This document shows, in pieces, positions 11,640-23,156 of a stretch of 64,000 bases of DNA. A program made the translations under genes and the position numbers. The stretch lies in NCBI GenBank assembly GCA_016748015.1, contig JAAOMT010000324.1, forward strand, positions 126,434 to 190,433. Direction: 5' to 3'. How positions within the stretch are numbered: position 1 is the first letter of the stretch; every line of letters starts with the position of its first letter. The DNA comes from Geosiphon pyriformis (Eukaryota; Glomeromycota; Glomeromycetes; Archaeosporales; Geosiphonaceae). The notes under the pieces are model-generated. The model made no database searches. It was given only the letters and a program-made list of their open reading frames with translations, and was not told the origin of the DNA.

Positions 11640-13062
11640 TTGCCAGCAAAAATGATTTCAGATACACTGACATTGTGAAATATCAGATTGATATGAAAGA
11701 TACACAACTTATTAAACAGCAGACCTACTAAGTACCTCTATTTGATAATAATTTAATTAAGCAAGAAATACAACAAATGCTTAACAATGGCTTGATTAAA
11801 GAATCACTAAGCCTTTAATCCTCTTCAGTGGTTCTGGTCACTAAGAAAAATGGGAAAATAAGATTTTATGTAGGCTATTAAAAGCTAAACAGTATTACCT
11901 AAGAAAATAGTTACTTCACACTTTTTATTCAAGAAATTCTGAACAATTTAGGAAACAAAAAATGGTTCTCATCATTAAATCTAGCCAGTAAATATTGGCA
12001 GGTTGAAATGGATTTTAAAAACAAAGAAAAAATGGCATTTACTATCTGAAACAAAAACTTTAAGTTTAATGTAATGCCCTTTAAACTCTATAATGCTCCT
12101 GCTATCTTTTAGCATTTTATGGATGTTATGTACAAAAAAATCTTGTAGAAATTAGTTGTAATATACCTAGACAATGCCAACATCTTTTTGGAAACATTCA
12201 ATGATTACTTGCTCTATCTTTAGCAAGTTTTCAAATGCCTTCATAGTGCTAAATTGAAACTCAATCCCAATAAATGCTTTTTTGGAAAGACCAAGTTGAA
12301 ATTCCTAGAACATGTAATTGGCAAAAACAGAGTCAAACTTGATCCAGATAAGGTCCAAAAAGTCAAAAATTTTCCAGTTCCAATTAATCTTAGAGAATTA
12401 CAAGAATTTTTAAAATTGGCAAAATACTATCAATAATTTGTCAAAAGATTCTTAACTATCACAAAACCACTTTACCAGTTGTTGTCCAAACATGTACAGT
12501 ATCTATAGAAAAAAGACCAATAAAAAGTATTTAACTATCTCAAACAGCAATTGATCACATTCCCAATTTTGATTTACCCAGATTTTACTAAATGATTCAT
12601 TATTGCTACAGATACCTTAAAAAATGCTCTAAGAACAGTCTTATCACAAATAGAACCAGACAATAGAAAACATCTAATTGCTTACACCAGTCATAGCATT
12701 AGTTCAGCAGAAAAAAATTACAACACAACAGATTTAGAATGTCTCACCATTTATTAGGCCATACAGATATGGAAACACTATCTCAGTTTGTTTTTTGACT
12801 TATATACTGATCATAAAGAACTTGTTTGGTTACTCAACAATTCACAACTAGAGGGAAAATATGCAAGATAGAGTATTTATCTGCAACAATTCTCACTTAA
12901 AGTTCATTACAAGAAAAAATCCAAAAACACCAATGCTGACAATTTGTTAAGAATACCACAAACCTAATCCCAGACTTATAGACACAACTAATTACTACCG
13001 ACTACATCAATACCTATTGACACTACATTTTAAGAAGATATTATCTTAACAAAAACAGAATA
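11640..13062 (+). pseudogene. Reverse transcriptase and RNase H of element 1
   Basis: The RT domain runs from about 11,670 to 12,470. It shows the palm entry VVLVTKKNGKI (11,827) and the Leu-Ala-Ser..TyrTrpQ motif (11,985). The active-site box at 12,164-12,175 reads YLDN instead of YLDD, one catalytic Asp being lost by a G to A change. The RNase H domain follows at 12,540-12,960 (ATDT, YTDHKE). Interruptions are TAG, TAA and TGA codons. The frame is cut at 13,062 by the insertion of element 2 and continues in the integrase at 22,442. Confidence 0.75.
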
Positions 13063-13066
13063 CCAT

Positions 13067-13489
13067 TGTTACAGAGGATTATTTCTGCTGTTGAAGTAAA
13101 TAACAACCCATAACTTGGTGCTCATGAAGCTACTTCTATTGATGAGATTCTGTGAGCATTATATCTGAAGATTTTGATGGAGTCCTTTGTATAATGGACA
13201 GAGATTCAATAGTTGTTTTATCCATAGCTTCCCAGACTTGCAAGTTTGTCAATTCTTTTCTCGGCTTGGTGGCCAGCAATCCTCTGGTAAGTAATCCGTA
13301 TCTTCTGTACATGTCCTACCCTCTCGCAGAGGTCTTTTACCAGGCAATCTTTGATGTCAGTAATCAGCACTTTTCAATCAATGGATTAGTGCACAATAAT
13401 AAATCAAAATAAAATAAAGAAAAATAAGAAAAAAAGAAAAAAAGAAAAGAAATAAGCCAAGAAAATTTGCAAATTAGTATCCCATCAAT
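13067..13489 (-). repeat. Truncated 3' LTR of element 2
   Basis: 423 bp matching the U5-side half of the 5' LTR (21,590-22,020) almost base for base up to the tatccc(a/g)tcaat motif, then switching directly into third-ORF sequence. About 425 bp of LTR (U3, palindrome array, TATA) and the end of the third ORF are therefore missing, a deletion made after insertion. It includes the T/A-rich polypyrimidine block at 13,405-13,452. Confidence 0.8.
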
Positions 13490-13704
13490 AATAACTCTTT
13501 TGTCAATTCTTTTATTGCTAATTTTACTTTCACCATGATTTTGTCCACCGTATTTTCAGTTTTCTTTGGTGTTCTGAGTTGTAATGTCTTTCTAGTATCT
13601 TGATATCGAATGGTTTGTTGGTTGATTGTAATCTCCATTTCCTGGTGTTGGATTAATTGAAAGAGTTGTTGTGCTAGTGTGTGAATGTTGTCTGTAATTT
13701 CCAT
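13474..13704 (-). pseudogene. Third ORF of element 2, truncated
   Basis: It starts at the ATG at 13,704 (MEITDNIHTLAQQ) and corresponds to the first 70 or so residues of the third ORF in B (29,279-29,914) and C. The shared features are a predicted helical start with Leu/Gln heptads and a QTI(R/Y)YQ(D/N)T motif. The C-terminal two thirds are lost in the deletion that also removed part of the LTR, and the frame now runs a few codons into LTR sequence before stopping. Confidence 0.6.
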
Positions 13705-13758
13705 TTTTCTGATATTTCCTGTCACGTCTACCATGTCTTTATATATTCTTTTGATTAA

Positions 13759-14960
13759 TCAATTTAACATGTTGTTGTTAATAATAACTATTGGTTCCAG
13801 ATCTTGTGGAATCTCATCTGGTCGGACTAGTATTCTCTGTACTCCTAATTGTGAAATATTACTGGTAGATGGTAGTGTGATGTCACAATATGGCTTCAGT
13901 TGATCTCTATGTGTTGCTTTGGTTAAAATTTTGTTATCCAATCTTAATTTGTAAGCTTCATTTCCTAGAATTTCTTTTATGTGAAATGGTCCATCCTATT
14001 TGGGGTTGAATTTTCCACTCCATTGTTTTTCCGCTTTGGTATGATGTAGTAATACTTTGTCTCCAATCTTGAATTCAACTGGTTTGTCTGGTAGTTGTGT
14101 TTTTCTTTTTGTTTTTCTTGTGACTTTTGAATATTATCAGCTGCTCTTCTTCATTTGTTTTCCAATGTTTCCATTAAGTCATATGTTCTTCTCAGCAATG
14201 TTTCTTGAAAATTTTCTTCTGTTATTGGTTCAGCTAGATATGTATTAATTTTTCTCTTCACTAGTAACATTGCTGTTCTCCCATATACTAATTCAAATAG
14301 TGTTGCTTGTATAGTATTTTGTTTCATTGTTTGATAAGCAAATAGTACTGATGGTATGAACAAATCCCAATCGTTCTGGTTTTTTTGGCTGAGCTTAGCT
14401 ATTGCTTTATACAGTGTTCTATTGAATCTTTCTACTAATCCGTTGGTTTGTGGATGGTATGATGATAATAATGGTCTCTTGATTCCGAATTTTTGGCTCA
14501 ATTTTGTTAATGTTTTGTTTACAAAATGAGTTCTTTGGTCTGATAATAATTCTTTTGGACATCCATGTCGACAAATCAAATTCTAATGAACAAATTTGGC
14601 AATGGATTCTGCATCTGCTCTTTGAATTGCTTTTGCCTCTGGTCATTTAGTAAGATAGTCCATAGCTACCACTATGTATCTGTTTCCTCTGCTGGTGATT
14701 GTTAATGGTCTGACTAAATCAATTCCAATACAGTCAAATGGTTGTACCACTTTGATTGATCTTAATGGTTCACTGGGTCTTGTTTCTTCTTTTCACTGAC
14801 AAGCATCACAATTTTGAACATATTGAATGATGTCTGGGTACATTGATGGCCAATAGTATTTCTTTCTGGTTCTTTCTATGGTTGCTTCTTTGTGAAAATG
14901 TTTTGCTGTTGGATTTGAGTGCATGTTGAATAATATTGTCTCTTTTTCTGGCTCCATAAT
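13759..14960 (-). pseudogene. Integrase of element 2
   Basis: Would insert the cDNA. Read on the minus strand from about 14,960 there is an N-terminal zinc-binding part ending CDACQ, then the catalytic core (MDYLTKWPEA near 14,650). The second catalytic Asp is kept in LLSDQ (14,550) and the catalytic Glu is in GLVERFN (14,430). In C, 1 and E the LLSDQ motif is changed at the Asp or the Ser. The longest open part is 14,151-14,579. The C-terminal part has an SH3-like SGKFNPK..GPFHI element near 14,010 and ends around 13,759. A few TGA/TAG codons interrupt it. Confidence 0.75.
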
Positions 14961-15212
14961 TACTGTGGTTGGTTAATCTGGATCTCTTCTATTTTTTTGA
15001 TAAAGTATATTTTGGTAAGTGATAAAATATTTTGATTGTTGTTTGATACTCTTTCGTTTTGTTTGAGATAAATTCTCTTTGAATTGTTGAATGTTTATAT
15101 AATGTTGCAATTGTTGATATTTTTGTATATTCATCTTTTGTTGTATTTTTCTGTTGGTATTGTTCTGGTTTTGTTATATTTTTGGGTTGAAATGTTCTTA
15201 GATTTGTCCTAT

Positions 15213-16560
15213 TCACGATAAACCGTCCGCATTTCCATTGTTTTTTCCTTTTTTATAATGTATAGTATACTTATATGATGCAAGTGCCATTTTCCATCTT
15301 GACTGTTTTCTATCTCCAAATTCTTGTTTTTGAAGTGATATTAATCCTTTGTGATCTGTGTACACCTCAAATTTCTGGCTCAAATATTTTTTCCATTTCA
15401 TAACTGACTAGTATATTGCTAAGTGTTCTTTTTCTGGTGTTCTATAGTTCTTTTCGGCCAGTGTTAAACCTCTGCTGGTATATGCCACTGAATGTTCTCT
15501 GCTGTCTAGTCTTTTTTAAGATAGTACTGCTTTTAATGCCTGGCCAGATGCATCTGTGGTGATAATAAATGGTTTGCTGTAATCTGGATAGATCAGTACT
15601 GGAGCTTGTATAAGCTTTCTTTTTAGAATATCAAAAGCTTTTTGTTGACTTTCAGTTCATTCATATTTTGTATTTTTGTTTTGCAGTTGGTTGAGTGGCT
15701 GCACTATCTTGGAAAAGTTTTTGATAAAATGTTGATAGTAGCTGGCGAATCCCAAGAATGATTTCAGTTCTGTTATATTGGTCAGCACTGAAAAGTTTTT
15801 TACTATCTCTATTTTCTCCAGATCCGTTTTGATGCCATTTTTGCTGACTATGTGTCCTAAGAATTTTAGTTCTGTCTTGCCGAAGAAGCACTTTGTTGCA
15901 TTTAACTTTAGTCCTGCTCTTCTTAGTCTTTCGAACACTTGTTGAAGATGATGAAAATGATCATCAAACGTTTTTGAGAATACATTGGTGTTGTTCAAGT
16001 ATACAACTACTGATTTTCACAATAAGCCAATATAAACAATTTCCATTAGCCGTTGGAAAGTTGCTGGGGCATTGGTTAAGCCGAATGACATCACTTCAAA
16101 TTCGAAATTCTTTTTTCTAATAGTAAATGCTGTCTTCTCTTTGTCAGCTGGATTCATGGCTACTTGCCAGTAACTGCTGTCCAAATCTAATGTTAAGAGC
16201 CATTTGTTCCCACTGAAAGCATCGAATAATTCCTGTATTCATGGAGTTGGATAACTGTCTCCACAAGTTACACCATTGAGTTTCCTGTAGTCTACACAAA
16301 ACCGGATTTTTCTATTCTTCTTATGGATGAGTACCACTGGTGATGACCATGGGCTCATTGATAGTTGAATTAGCCCCATTGTCAAGCATTCTGTTTATTT
16401 CTTGACAAATGATTTCATGGCTGGCTGGTGGTACTCTGTATGCTTTTTGTTTGATTGGCATTGTATCTCCAGTCTTGATCTGATGCTGGATGATGTCAGT
16501 TCAGCCAAACTCATTTTCACTGGCAAAGATGTCATTAAAATTGTTGAGTAACATTTTGAG
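15213..16560 (-). pseudogene. Reverse transcriptase and RNase H of element 2
   Basis: RT at about 16,540-15,640. The thumb and connection (LGFASYYQHFIKNFSK) lie in the open stretch 15,657-15,998. The catalytic box near 16,000 reads YLNN: both Asp of YLDD are changed to Asn by G to A transitions, so the enzyme is dead. RNase H at 15,640-15,213 retains TTDAS, EHLAIY and YTDHKG with few stops. The frame is the same across RT and integrase. The preceding dUTPase stretch is in another frame, so at least one indel separates them near 16,560. Confidence 0.75.
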
Positions 16561-17970
16561 CTACATACATTGAAGTGGATCTAAGTTTCCTATGTTCATT
16601 TGTTCCAATTGTTTTGGTTGGAGCAAATAACATTCATCTCGTTCATAGATTGTTTGTGATGTGATGTTAACATATCCACAAAGTTGTGGAAAGTCTAAAA
16701 TGGGGTTTGGTGGTTGGTCTTCTATTTCTGTGGTTACATATCTGATGGTGATTCCTTCTGGTATGTTGATGACATTACCAGTGTTGTTGTAGATAAGAAT
16801 TTTTATGCTGCTATAGCTTTTGGCTGGTATGTGGAGATTGATTAACCCAATCTCTTCTGATTTACAAAGGTTTGCTTCAGCTTCAAAAATTTGTCCTTGC
16901 TTCTTTTCTTTCCTTCCTATTGTTAACATGTACTGGCTATATGGTGGAATGGAAATAGCTTGACCAGTTGAGATAATTTCTTCTTGGCCAACAATTTCTT
17001 CCTCTGCCATATTAACTGGTACATCTATTCTACCCATTGATCCAAATCCCTGTATTCTTCTCACTGTTATTCTTAATTCCTCTCTCTTTTCCACTAATAC
17101 TAACTGAGCTACTCTAACCACAAGCAGAAATATTGTCTGTGCTATTTTTTCATTGAGCTCTATTATGTAGGCCTTTTTTGAGTCATTTTGTAGCATAGCG
17201 ATGATATTTTCTACATATTCTGTGTTAATTATTTCTCCTCTTATATTGATCTCTCTTTTTGCTAAACTACTCCTAGATGTTAATTGAACTATTGTTGTTG
17301 CCAGAATTTCTAGTGCTATTTTCAGATCAATGCAGATGTGTGAATGCGGTTCCAATTTGATGGCATTATTTCCTGGATATCTCAGATCAAACCCTGCGTC
17401 CGTATAATGCACATGTTCTGGCATAATACCTTCTCCATTGTCACTATACCATTTCAACTCTTGTTCCTTGGAAAGATCTGGTAGTGCAATGTATTGTTTA
17501 TGGTTTAAATCAGAGTTTGAATCTGAGTTGGAATCATTTTTGTTGTCATTGTCATTTTGAACAGAGCTGGAACCGATGTTTTTGTCATTATCGTTGGAGT
17601 CTGAATCGCAATTGATCAGCAATTCTGATTCCGATGCACAGCTGCTGATTGGTTTTTCTTCTTCAGGGATCAAGTAGATTATGCGTGGTGGTAGATTGTA
17701 AAGGAGGTCACAATCATCACAATATTCAAAGTCACTGAGAATTAAACAATGGCGACACAGTCTTGTATTCAACTGTGCTAGCCATTGTTCTTGCTCTTTT
17801 CTAGTGGGTGCCAAGTTTTGGTAGTGTTCATGGAACTCTTCAGGTTCCAGAGAATTTATGGCTGGCTTTGCATTCCAGTTAAGCTCGATGAGTTCTGGTA
17901 AGTTGTTTTTGATTTCTCTGATTTCTTTGGGTGTTGCTCCTTCTATTTTGGCGATTGCCATTCTCCACAA
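16561..17970 (-). pseudogene. Zinc finger-dUTPase segment of element 2 pol (469 codons open)
   Basis: Residues 72-87 form a CxxC..CxxC finger. 111-155 is an acidic Ser/Asn/Asp linker. 186-315 is a trimeric-type dUTPase: motif 1 DAGFDL (191-196), motif 2 RSSLAKR (233-239), motif 3 GEIINTEYVENI (245-256), motif 4 KIAQTIF (275-281), and a Gly-rich motif 5 with GFGSMG (308-313). The motif 3 Asp that activates water is Asn here, and its Gly is Glu, both G to A type. Residues 330-469 are a beta-rich segment leading to the RT. The family normally lowers dUTP, here perhaps inside the particle during cDNA synthesis. The frame opens upstream too, after a TGA where a Trp is expected, so this is part of Gag-Pol and not a separate gene. 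Confidence 0.8.
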
Positions 17971-18075
17971 TTTGTTGTCATCGTGTGGACAACTGTCTAG
18001 TCACTGCACGGCTCTTCTCCAGGCTGCTTCTATTGGGGTTCTTTTCCTTATCCAGTCACTTATTAAAATTGTGTA

Positions 18076-18288
18076 TTAACACAACACGTCACACGTTCCT
18101 TCACGTCCTGGGATGTTGTTCCACATCCCTTCATCTAGTAGGGTCTCCCCACAAGTGAGACAAGATTGGTTATCCCATTTTCCTTGCCTCTTTGGTTGTT
18201 CAAAGCATTCAAATAAGCATGGATGACAGTAAAACTTTGTTGTGGTGTGGTATTCTTCATCATTGCCACAGCATGCGCCTATTGACAA
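18076..18288 (-). pseudogene. Zinc-ribbon-like domain of element 2 pol
   Basis: A 70-codon open stretch in the same frame as the dUTPase segment. Cysteines are arranged as CC near the start, CHPC at about residue 22, CLTC at about 43 and a final C..C pair. This matches the element 1 domain at 9,938-10,200. It lies between protease and dUTPase in all copies where the region is preserved. Family not recognised. Confidence 0.6.
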
Positions 18289-18633
18289 CAGTTTCTTACC
18301 GCAATTGACACATACCAGCCTTGGCCATTGATAATTGGATTGTTGTAGAGTGTGGTGGATGTAGGAATTATAACTGTTGGTCGTTGGTGGTGTTCTTTCT
18401 TCCTTTTCTTTTCTTTTTCCCTTATCTTCATTCCATTCCCGACTTGAGGCTTCTTCTTGTTTATTATTGGTCCAAGTCAGATCGTTGGTTTCCCAGGTAA
18501 GTTCCTTTCTTTGCTTTCCCTTAGGGTTGTCGTCTCACAATAGTACTGGTGGTAGTTCGTAGTGGTCTTTGTTATTGGTCCCAGCATCAATAGTGGTTTT
18601 ACAGGTAGGTTTTTTTCCATTGTTATTGTCGTC

Positions 18634-19440
18634 CTAGGCGAGTATTAATGGCAGCTCGTTGTGGTCGGCGTTGGCCCATGAAACTTGGTACACTTCCCAG
18701 GTAAGTTTCTTTTTCTCTTTCTCTAGTTTGATCAATAGTTTCTCTTTTGGAGGAGTCTTGAAATAACCACACGTGGCCGGTACACATATGTGTTGGCCCT
18801 GATATGTTAGCTGGAGTTCCTGGGTGTTCCAGTCTAACATTACGTTGACTTTGAATAGCCAGTCATTACCAATGAGAGCTTGATATTGAGTGGCTTTCAT
18901 TACTAGAACTTTAATAGGAGTCACAATACCATTGACTTCGAAAGAGAAGTCATCGATTTCGCTGATTGGAGTTTTGGTTGCTCCATCAGCTGTAATGACT
19001 CTGGCGCTGGCAGCTCAATCAACTCGGCAACCTAATTAATCCATGAGTTGTCGTGTGATGATACTGCCTGCTGAACCGCTATTGAGAATCAATTTGATGG
19101 ATTGACCATCAACCTTAGCATTTGTGTACATCGCAGTGATGGGTTTTTCATCAAGAGTGGCTCCACTAAATAATGGTGTACTTGACAGTTCTTCGATCTC
19201 AAATGGGAAGATGGCGGCTAGTAATTCGTTGTTGGTAACTGTTGCTGACAGAATATTGCTAATAAGTGTTTGTTGTTTTTGGATGGGTTCTTGGTTGCTA
19301 GTTGAGGCATCTTCTGGGGTAACCAGGAGACTTAAATAGTGTTGGGAAGTCAGGTTTTGGGTGGCACCTGTACCCAAATTCCGAGAACGGGGTCTTAAGC
19401 TCTGGTGAGAGGAGCTGGGGACCGGTTAATAAACAATCAT
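18634..19440 (-). pseudogene. Protease region of element 2
   Basis: Two open pieces (19,036-19,377 and 18,634-18,924) in the same frame, separated by stop codons. The first has TAMYTNAKVDGQSIKLILNSG, in which the catalytic Asp of DSG is Asn. The second has KATQYQALIGNDWL, as in all other copies. The gag frame upstream is different, so an indel or a frameshift site lies between about 19,440 and 19,566. In element B gag and protease are in one frame, which favours an indel. Confidence 0.65.
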
Positions 19441-19565
19441 TGCCGATCTCCAATTTTGAGCAATTCTGGGTCTTGGGTTTCTTGCTGTCATCGTAGCTGA
19501 GTTTTGGAGCAGTGTTTGGATTGATGGTTGAGACCAATAAATTATTTGGGGCTGTGGCTGATAAA

Positions 19566-21530
19566 TTACTGGAGGTTGCTGTTAATAAATTGCTGAAGGC
19601 TGCTGTTGATAAATTGATATACTGGCAGTTGATAAATTGGTTGCTGCGTCATTGGCAAGTAAGTAGTTTGATATTGGTCTTGATTTTGATTCAAATAACA
19701 ATTCGGAGTTTGGAACTGGCAATTGGGATTTCTGTATTGATTTTTCAATCATTGGTTGCTATAAGTATGGCAATTAACTCGAATATGGTCTTGTTTACCA
19801 TAGTTATGACAGACACGCATTTCCAGCTGCCATGGTGGACTAGGTGTAGTCAAAGATAATAACCGTGATTGATTTTGGAAATGATTTGCATTTCCTGAAT
19901 TATGGCATCGTTGTGGTATTTGATATATGGCGCGATTGTCAGCTAAGTATTCCTCTAGTTTCTGATTAATTGACTTACTGAATTGTTTCAGTTTGGAGTC
20001 CAATTTAGATGATCCATTCATTACTAGGTTTACTGCTTGGGCATGGTTGGCTTCTAACTTAGCTGTTTCAAAATCTCTGGCATGTATAACTGCGGTAGGG
20101 AGGTCAACTGGATGCATTGGGCGTACTCACTGGAAAAGGTTACTGCACAAATCTCTAATAAATTGGTTTAAAATCTGTGGTGCTGTAAAATAGTCAGCTT
20201 GAATTGCTTGGATCTGGTGTAGGTTTCTATGGAAGCATCTTAGGTAAGTGGTAACTGCTTCAGTATCTCCTTGTTTGATGGTGGTGAAAAGATTGGCTAA
20301 TTTGTTGATACTATTATTGTTGCTGAAATATCTTATGAATTCCATCTTGAAGTTGTTGAAGTTTTGGGGTTTAACAGCTAGACTTTAATACTATGCATCT
20401 GTGGTGTCTTTTAAAAAGTATGGGATGGCTTGAAGTGCTCGGGCGTTATTTCATCCGTTCACAGTGATGGCTTTCTCTATGTCATTCAGCCATACTTGTA
20501 CATTGTCTTCTTTGCCAGTAAAGTTGTTAAGTTTTGCAATTGGTGCATAGGCCATTGGATCTAAGTTGGGTTGTTGTGGTGGCTGTTGAAGTGGTTGTTG
20601 TTGTACTGATTGTTGGGGTAGTAGTTGAAATGGCTGTTGTATGGGTTTGGCTACTGGATTAATTGGCAGTTGATCGATGATAATTACTGGAGGTAAGTTT
20701 TATTGATTACTTAATTTGGGGTTTGGATTGTTCTGCCTTTGATGATTCGGGGTTTCAATTTCCAAATTTTCTAGATTTAGACTTTGCTGAGCTTGAAAAT
20801 TTGGGGTTTCAACTTCTGGGTTTTCAGTGATCAGGTTTTGATAAGTAAATTTTTGATCTTCCAATTCTTCTTCTTCTTCTTCAGATAGTTCCCATAGGGT
20901 AGCAATTCCAAAGTCCAGTTGAGGCGACAGTGATCGAATTTCTGATGGAGTTGGTGATCGTGATTTAAATCCTTTAAAATACACTCCATATGGCCCTAGT
21001 AAATCTTCTTTTTGTTGTTTGCTTTGGAACTAGAATCTTCCAATTGTTAATATTGCATTTGAGATGGACGTGTCTGCTGATGAGATGTTGATGGTGCTTC
21101 CAAGTGTGTAGTGATATAATGAAGTGGTTGGTGATTTTACTCTGTGCTTCTTCCAACTAGGTAACTGTATTCCTTTTGGTGTTGCTGCTGGTGTTTGTAT
21201 TCTTTCTTTACCTTTGTCTGCATAGATAATAGGAAATTGTTGTTGAGTGTATCTTTCAATAGTCTGGTTGATTTCTCTGATTATTGGTGCAAAACTATAG
21301 TTCCTTGGTAAGTTGGTGTGTTGGAATAATTCTGTGTAAAAGTTTTCTCTTGCTACTTCAATGTTAACTGTTCTTCCTAAGCATTCAGTGATTTTGTCAT
21401 TGACATAAAAATTGAAGGCTGATTTGGCTGGATAATGATTACTGTTTAATTCTAATTGTTGGCTGTATTGTTGAAACAAGGATTTTGCGAATCCTAAATG
21501 GTTTGCTCCTATATTTTCTGATTCTGCCAT
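19566..21530 (-). pseudogene. gag of element 2
   Basis: Starts at the ATG at 21,530 (MAESENIGANHLGFAK), 60 bp inside the 5' LTR. All pieces (21,030-21,530, 20,700-20,984, 20,127-20,345, 19,749-20,117, 19,566-19,748) are in one frame, interrupted only by stops. The order is an N-terminal domain, a Pro/Gln-rich acidic linker, a capsid-like domain (IKQGDTEAVTTYLRCF near 20,260), a knuckle CHNYGKQDHIRVNC with the second Cys changed to Tyr, and a Tyr/Gln/Pro/Asn-rich tail with repeated PIYQLP-type motifs. Confidence 0.75.
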
Positions 21531-21569
21531 ATTTAGATTTGGGTTGGTACTGGTTCTCTGTAGGATTAT

Positions 21570-21589
21570 ACCTCACAAGGAGCACCAAA
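21570..21589 (-). other. Primer-binding site of element 2
   Basis: On the minus strand the LTR end TAACA is followed by TTTGGTGCTCCTTGTGAGG, the usual PBS position. I could not match it to a tRNA 3' end with confidence. Nine bases (TTGGTGCTC, 21,580-21,588) are exactly complementary to GAGCACCAA in U5 (21,638-21,646), which offers an alternative self-priming or hairpin role. Confidence 0.6.
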
Positions 21590-22437
21590 TGTTACAGGAG
21601 ATTATTTCTGCTGTTGAAGTAAATAACAACCCATAACTTGGTGCTCATGAAGCTACTTCTATTAATAAGGTTCTGCGAGCATTGTATCTGAAGGTTTTGA
21701 TAGAGTCTTTTGTATAATAGACAGAGATTCAATAGTTGTTTTATCCATAGCTTCCCAGACTCGCAAGTCTGTCAATTCTTTTCTTGGCTTGATGGCCAGC
21801 AATTCTCTGGTAAGTAATTTATATCTTCTGTACATGTCCTACCCTCTCGCAGGGGTCTTTTACCAGGCAATCCTTGATGTCAATAATCAGCGCTTTTCAA
21901 TCAATGGGTTAGTGCATAATAATAAATCAAAATAAAATAAAGAAAAATAAGAGAAAAATAAAAAAAAAAAAAATAAGCCAAGGTGATTTGCAGATTAGTA
22001 TCCCGTCAATAGCCATGATCAAGAGCTATTGTTCCAGTGTGGTTAAGTATCACTTATTATCAACATGAAGTGTTAATAGTGGAAAGTGGATTGAGATATG
22101 AAATAATTATTTATTTGATGATTTTTGTTTCTAGGCTAAGGATTCTGTGGTATTGATTCTGTCTTTTCTGTTTTTAATACTACTGCTATATATACATAAT
22201 TGAGATTTCTCAATTCCTCAATTCTTTACGACAGGAATCCTGAAATTCCTGGAATCCTGCAATTCCTTTGAGAGGAATCCTGGAATTCTGAAATCCTGTA
22301 ATTCCTCGTCAAAAAATCCTGAAATTCCTGGAATCCTGCAATTCCTGAGAAGAATCCTGGAATTTCACATTTACTATGCTTACTTCTGATTGGCTAATAA
22401 TTATGCTAATATATTTCTTATATTTCTATGAGTAATA
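21590..22437 (-). repeat. 5' LTR of element 2 (type 2)
   Basis: 848 bp. Read on the minus strand it begins with a decayed TGTTAC and ends TGTAACA. Order: an array of ATTCC/GGAAT-type palindromes (22,201-22,375), a TATA box (22,186-22,197), a stem-loop CAATAGC..GCTATTG and ATACTAA-type sequence near 22,000-22,030, a polypyrimidine tract (21,925-21,975), and U5 with GAGCACCAA. It is homologous to the solo LTRs at 4,944-5,801 and 23,157-24,092. Confidence 0.85.
22201..22375. repeat. Type 2 LTR palindrome array
   Basis: About six tandem or nearly tandem units related to GGAATCCTGGAATTCC, many containing the palindrome GGAATTCC or a one-base variant. It is in U3 next to the TATA box. The same array is at 5,005-5,110 and 23,220-23,395. 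The sequence is unrelated to the type 1 array but occupies the same place. Confidence 0.75.
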
Positions 22438-23156
22438 CCATATAAAAACAAGCCCGAAATTATTTTATTTAAGACAACCAACTATATCAATAAGAATATT
22501 GAAACTGTCCCACCTTACAATAAGTTATCAAAAACAGTGAAAAAGAAACTATATTACATAGTATGCATTCTGATCCAACCACAGAACATTTTAACAAAGA
22601 TGCTATCCTTAAAAGAATCCTAAATTTATACTATTGGCCAATAATATACAAAGACATTTTCAAATATATGCTTAATTGTAACTTATGCCAGCAAAGAAAA
22701 GGAGCCAGAACAATGAAACCACTTTGACTCATTCCAGTTGGAAATCTATTTGATAGAATTGAAATCAATTTGATTGGTTTTCTTTTTATAACATTCAAAA
22801 AAAATTGTTATATCACTGTAACTGTAGACTACTTGACAAAATGGCTAGAAGCCAGAGCCATCCAAGTAGCAGATACTAAAACAATAGCTGAATTTGTATA
22901 TCAAGATCTGATTTGCAAACATGGATGCTTAAAAAAACTCCTATCTAATCAAGAAATGCATTTTGTTAATAATACATTAACTAAATTAAGTTAATAGTTT
23001 GAAATAAAATATTCTTTATTGTTACCATATCACTTACAAATAAACAGACTAGTAGAACAATTTAACCAAATACTGTGTAAAACATTAGCAAAAATAAGTT
23101 ATGAAAATAAACAAAAATGAAACTTATTTATATTTTCTGTACTCTTTGCATACCAA

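Larger units (their letters stand above)
13067..22437 (-). mobile_element. Ty3/Gypsy element 2 (type 2 LTRs), the least decayed copy
   Basis: It is inserted in the pol of element 1 between RNase H and integrase with a 4-bp duplication CCAT (13,063-13,066 and 22,438-22,441). Its ends are TGTTAC and GTAATA. Read on the minus strand the order is 5' LTR (21,590-22,437), PBS, gag, protease, zinc ribbon, zinc finger-dUTPase, RT, RNase H, integrase, third-ORF fragment and a truncated 3' LTR (13,067-13,489). A 469-codon open stretch through the dUTPase region survives. With no later insertion inside it, it is one of the youngest elements here. Confidence 0.88.

Noticed and set aside
16561-17970. dUTPase segment as an independent host gene
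   Set aside because: It is flanked in order by protease/zinc domain and RT in every copy, and the open frame continues upstream past a single TGA at a Trp position, so it is part of Gag-Pol.
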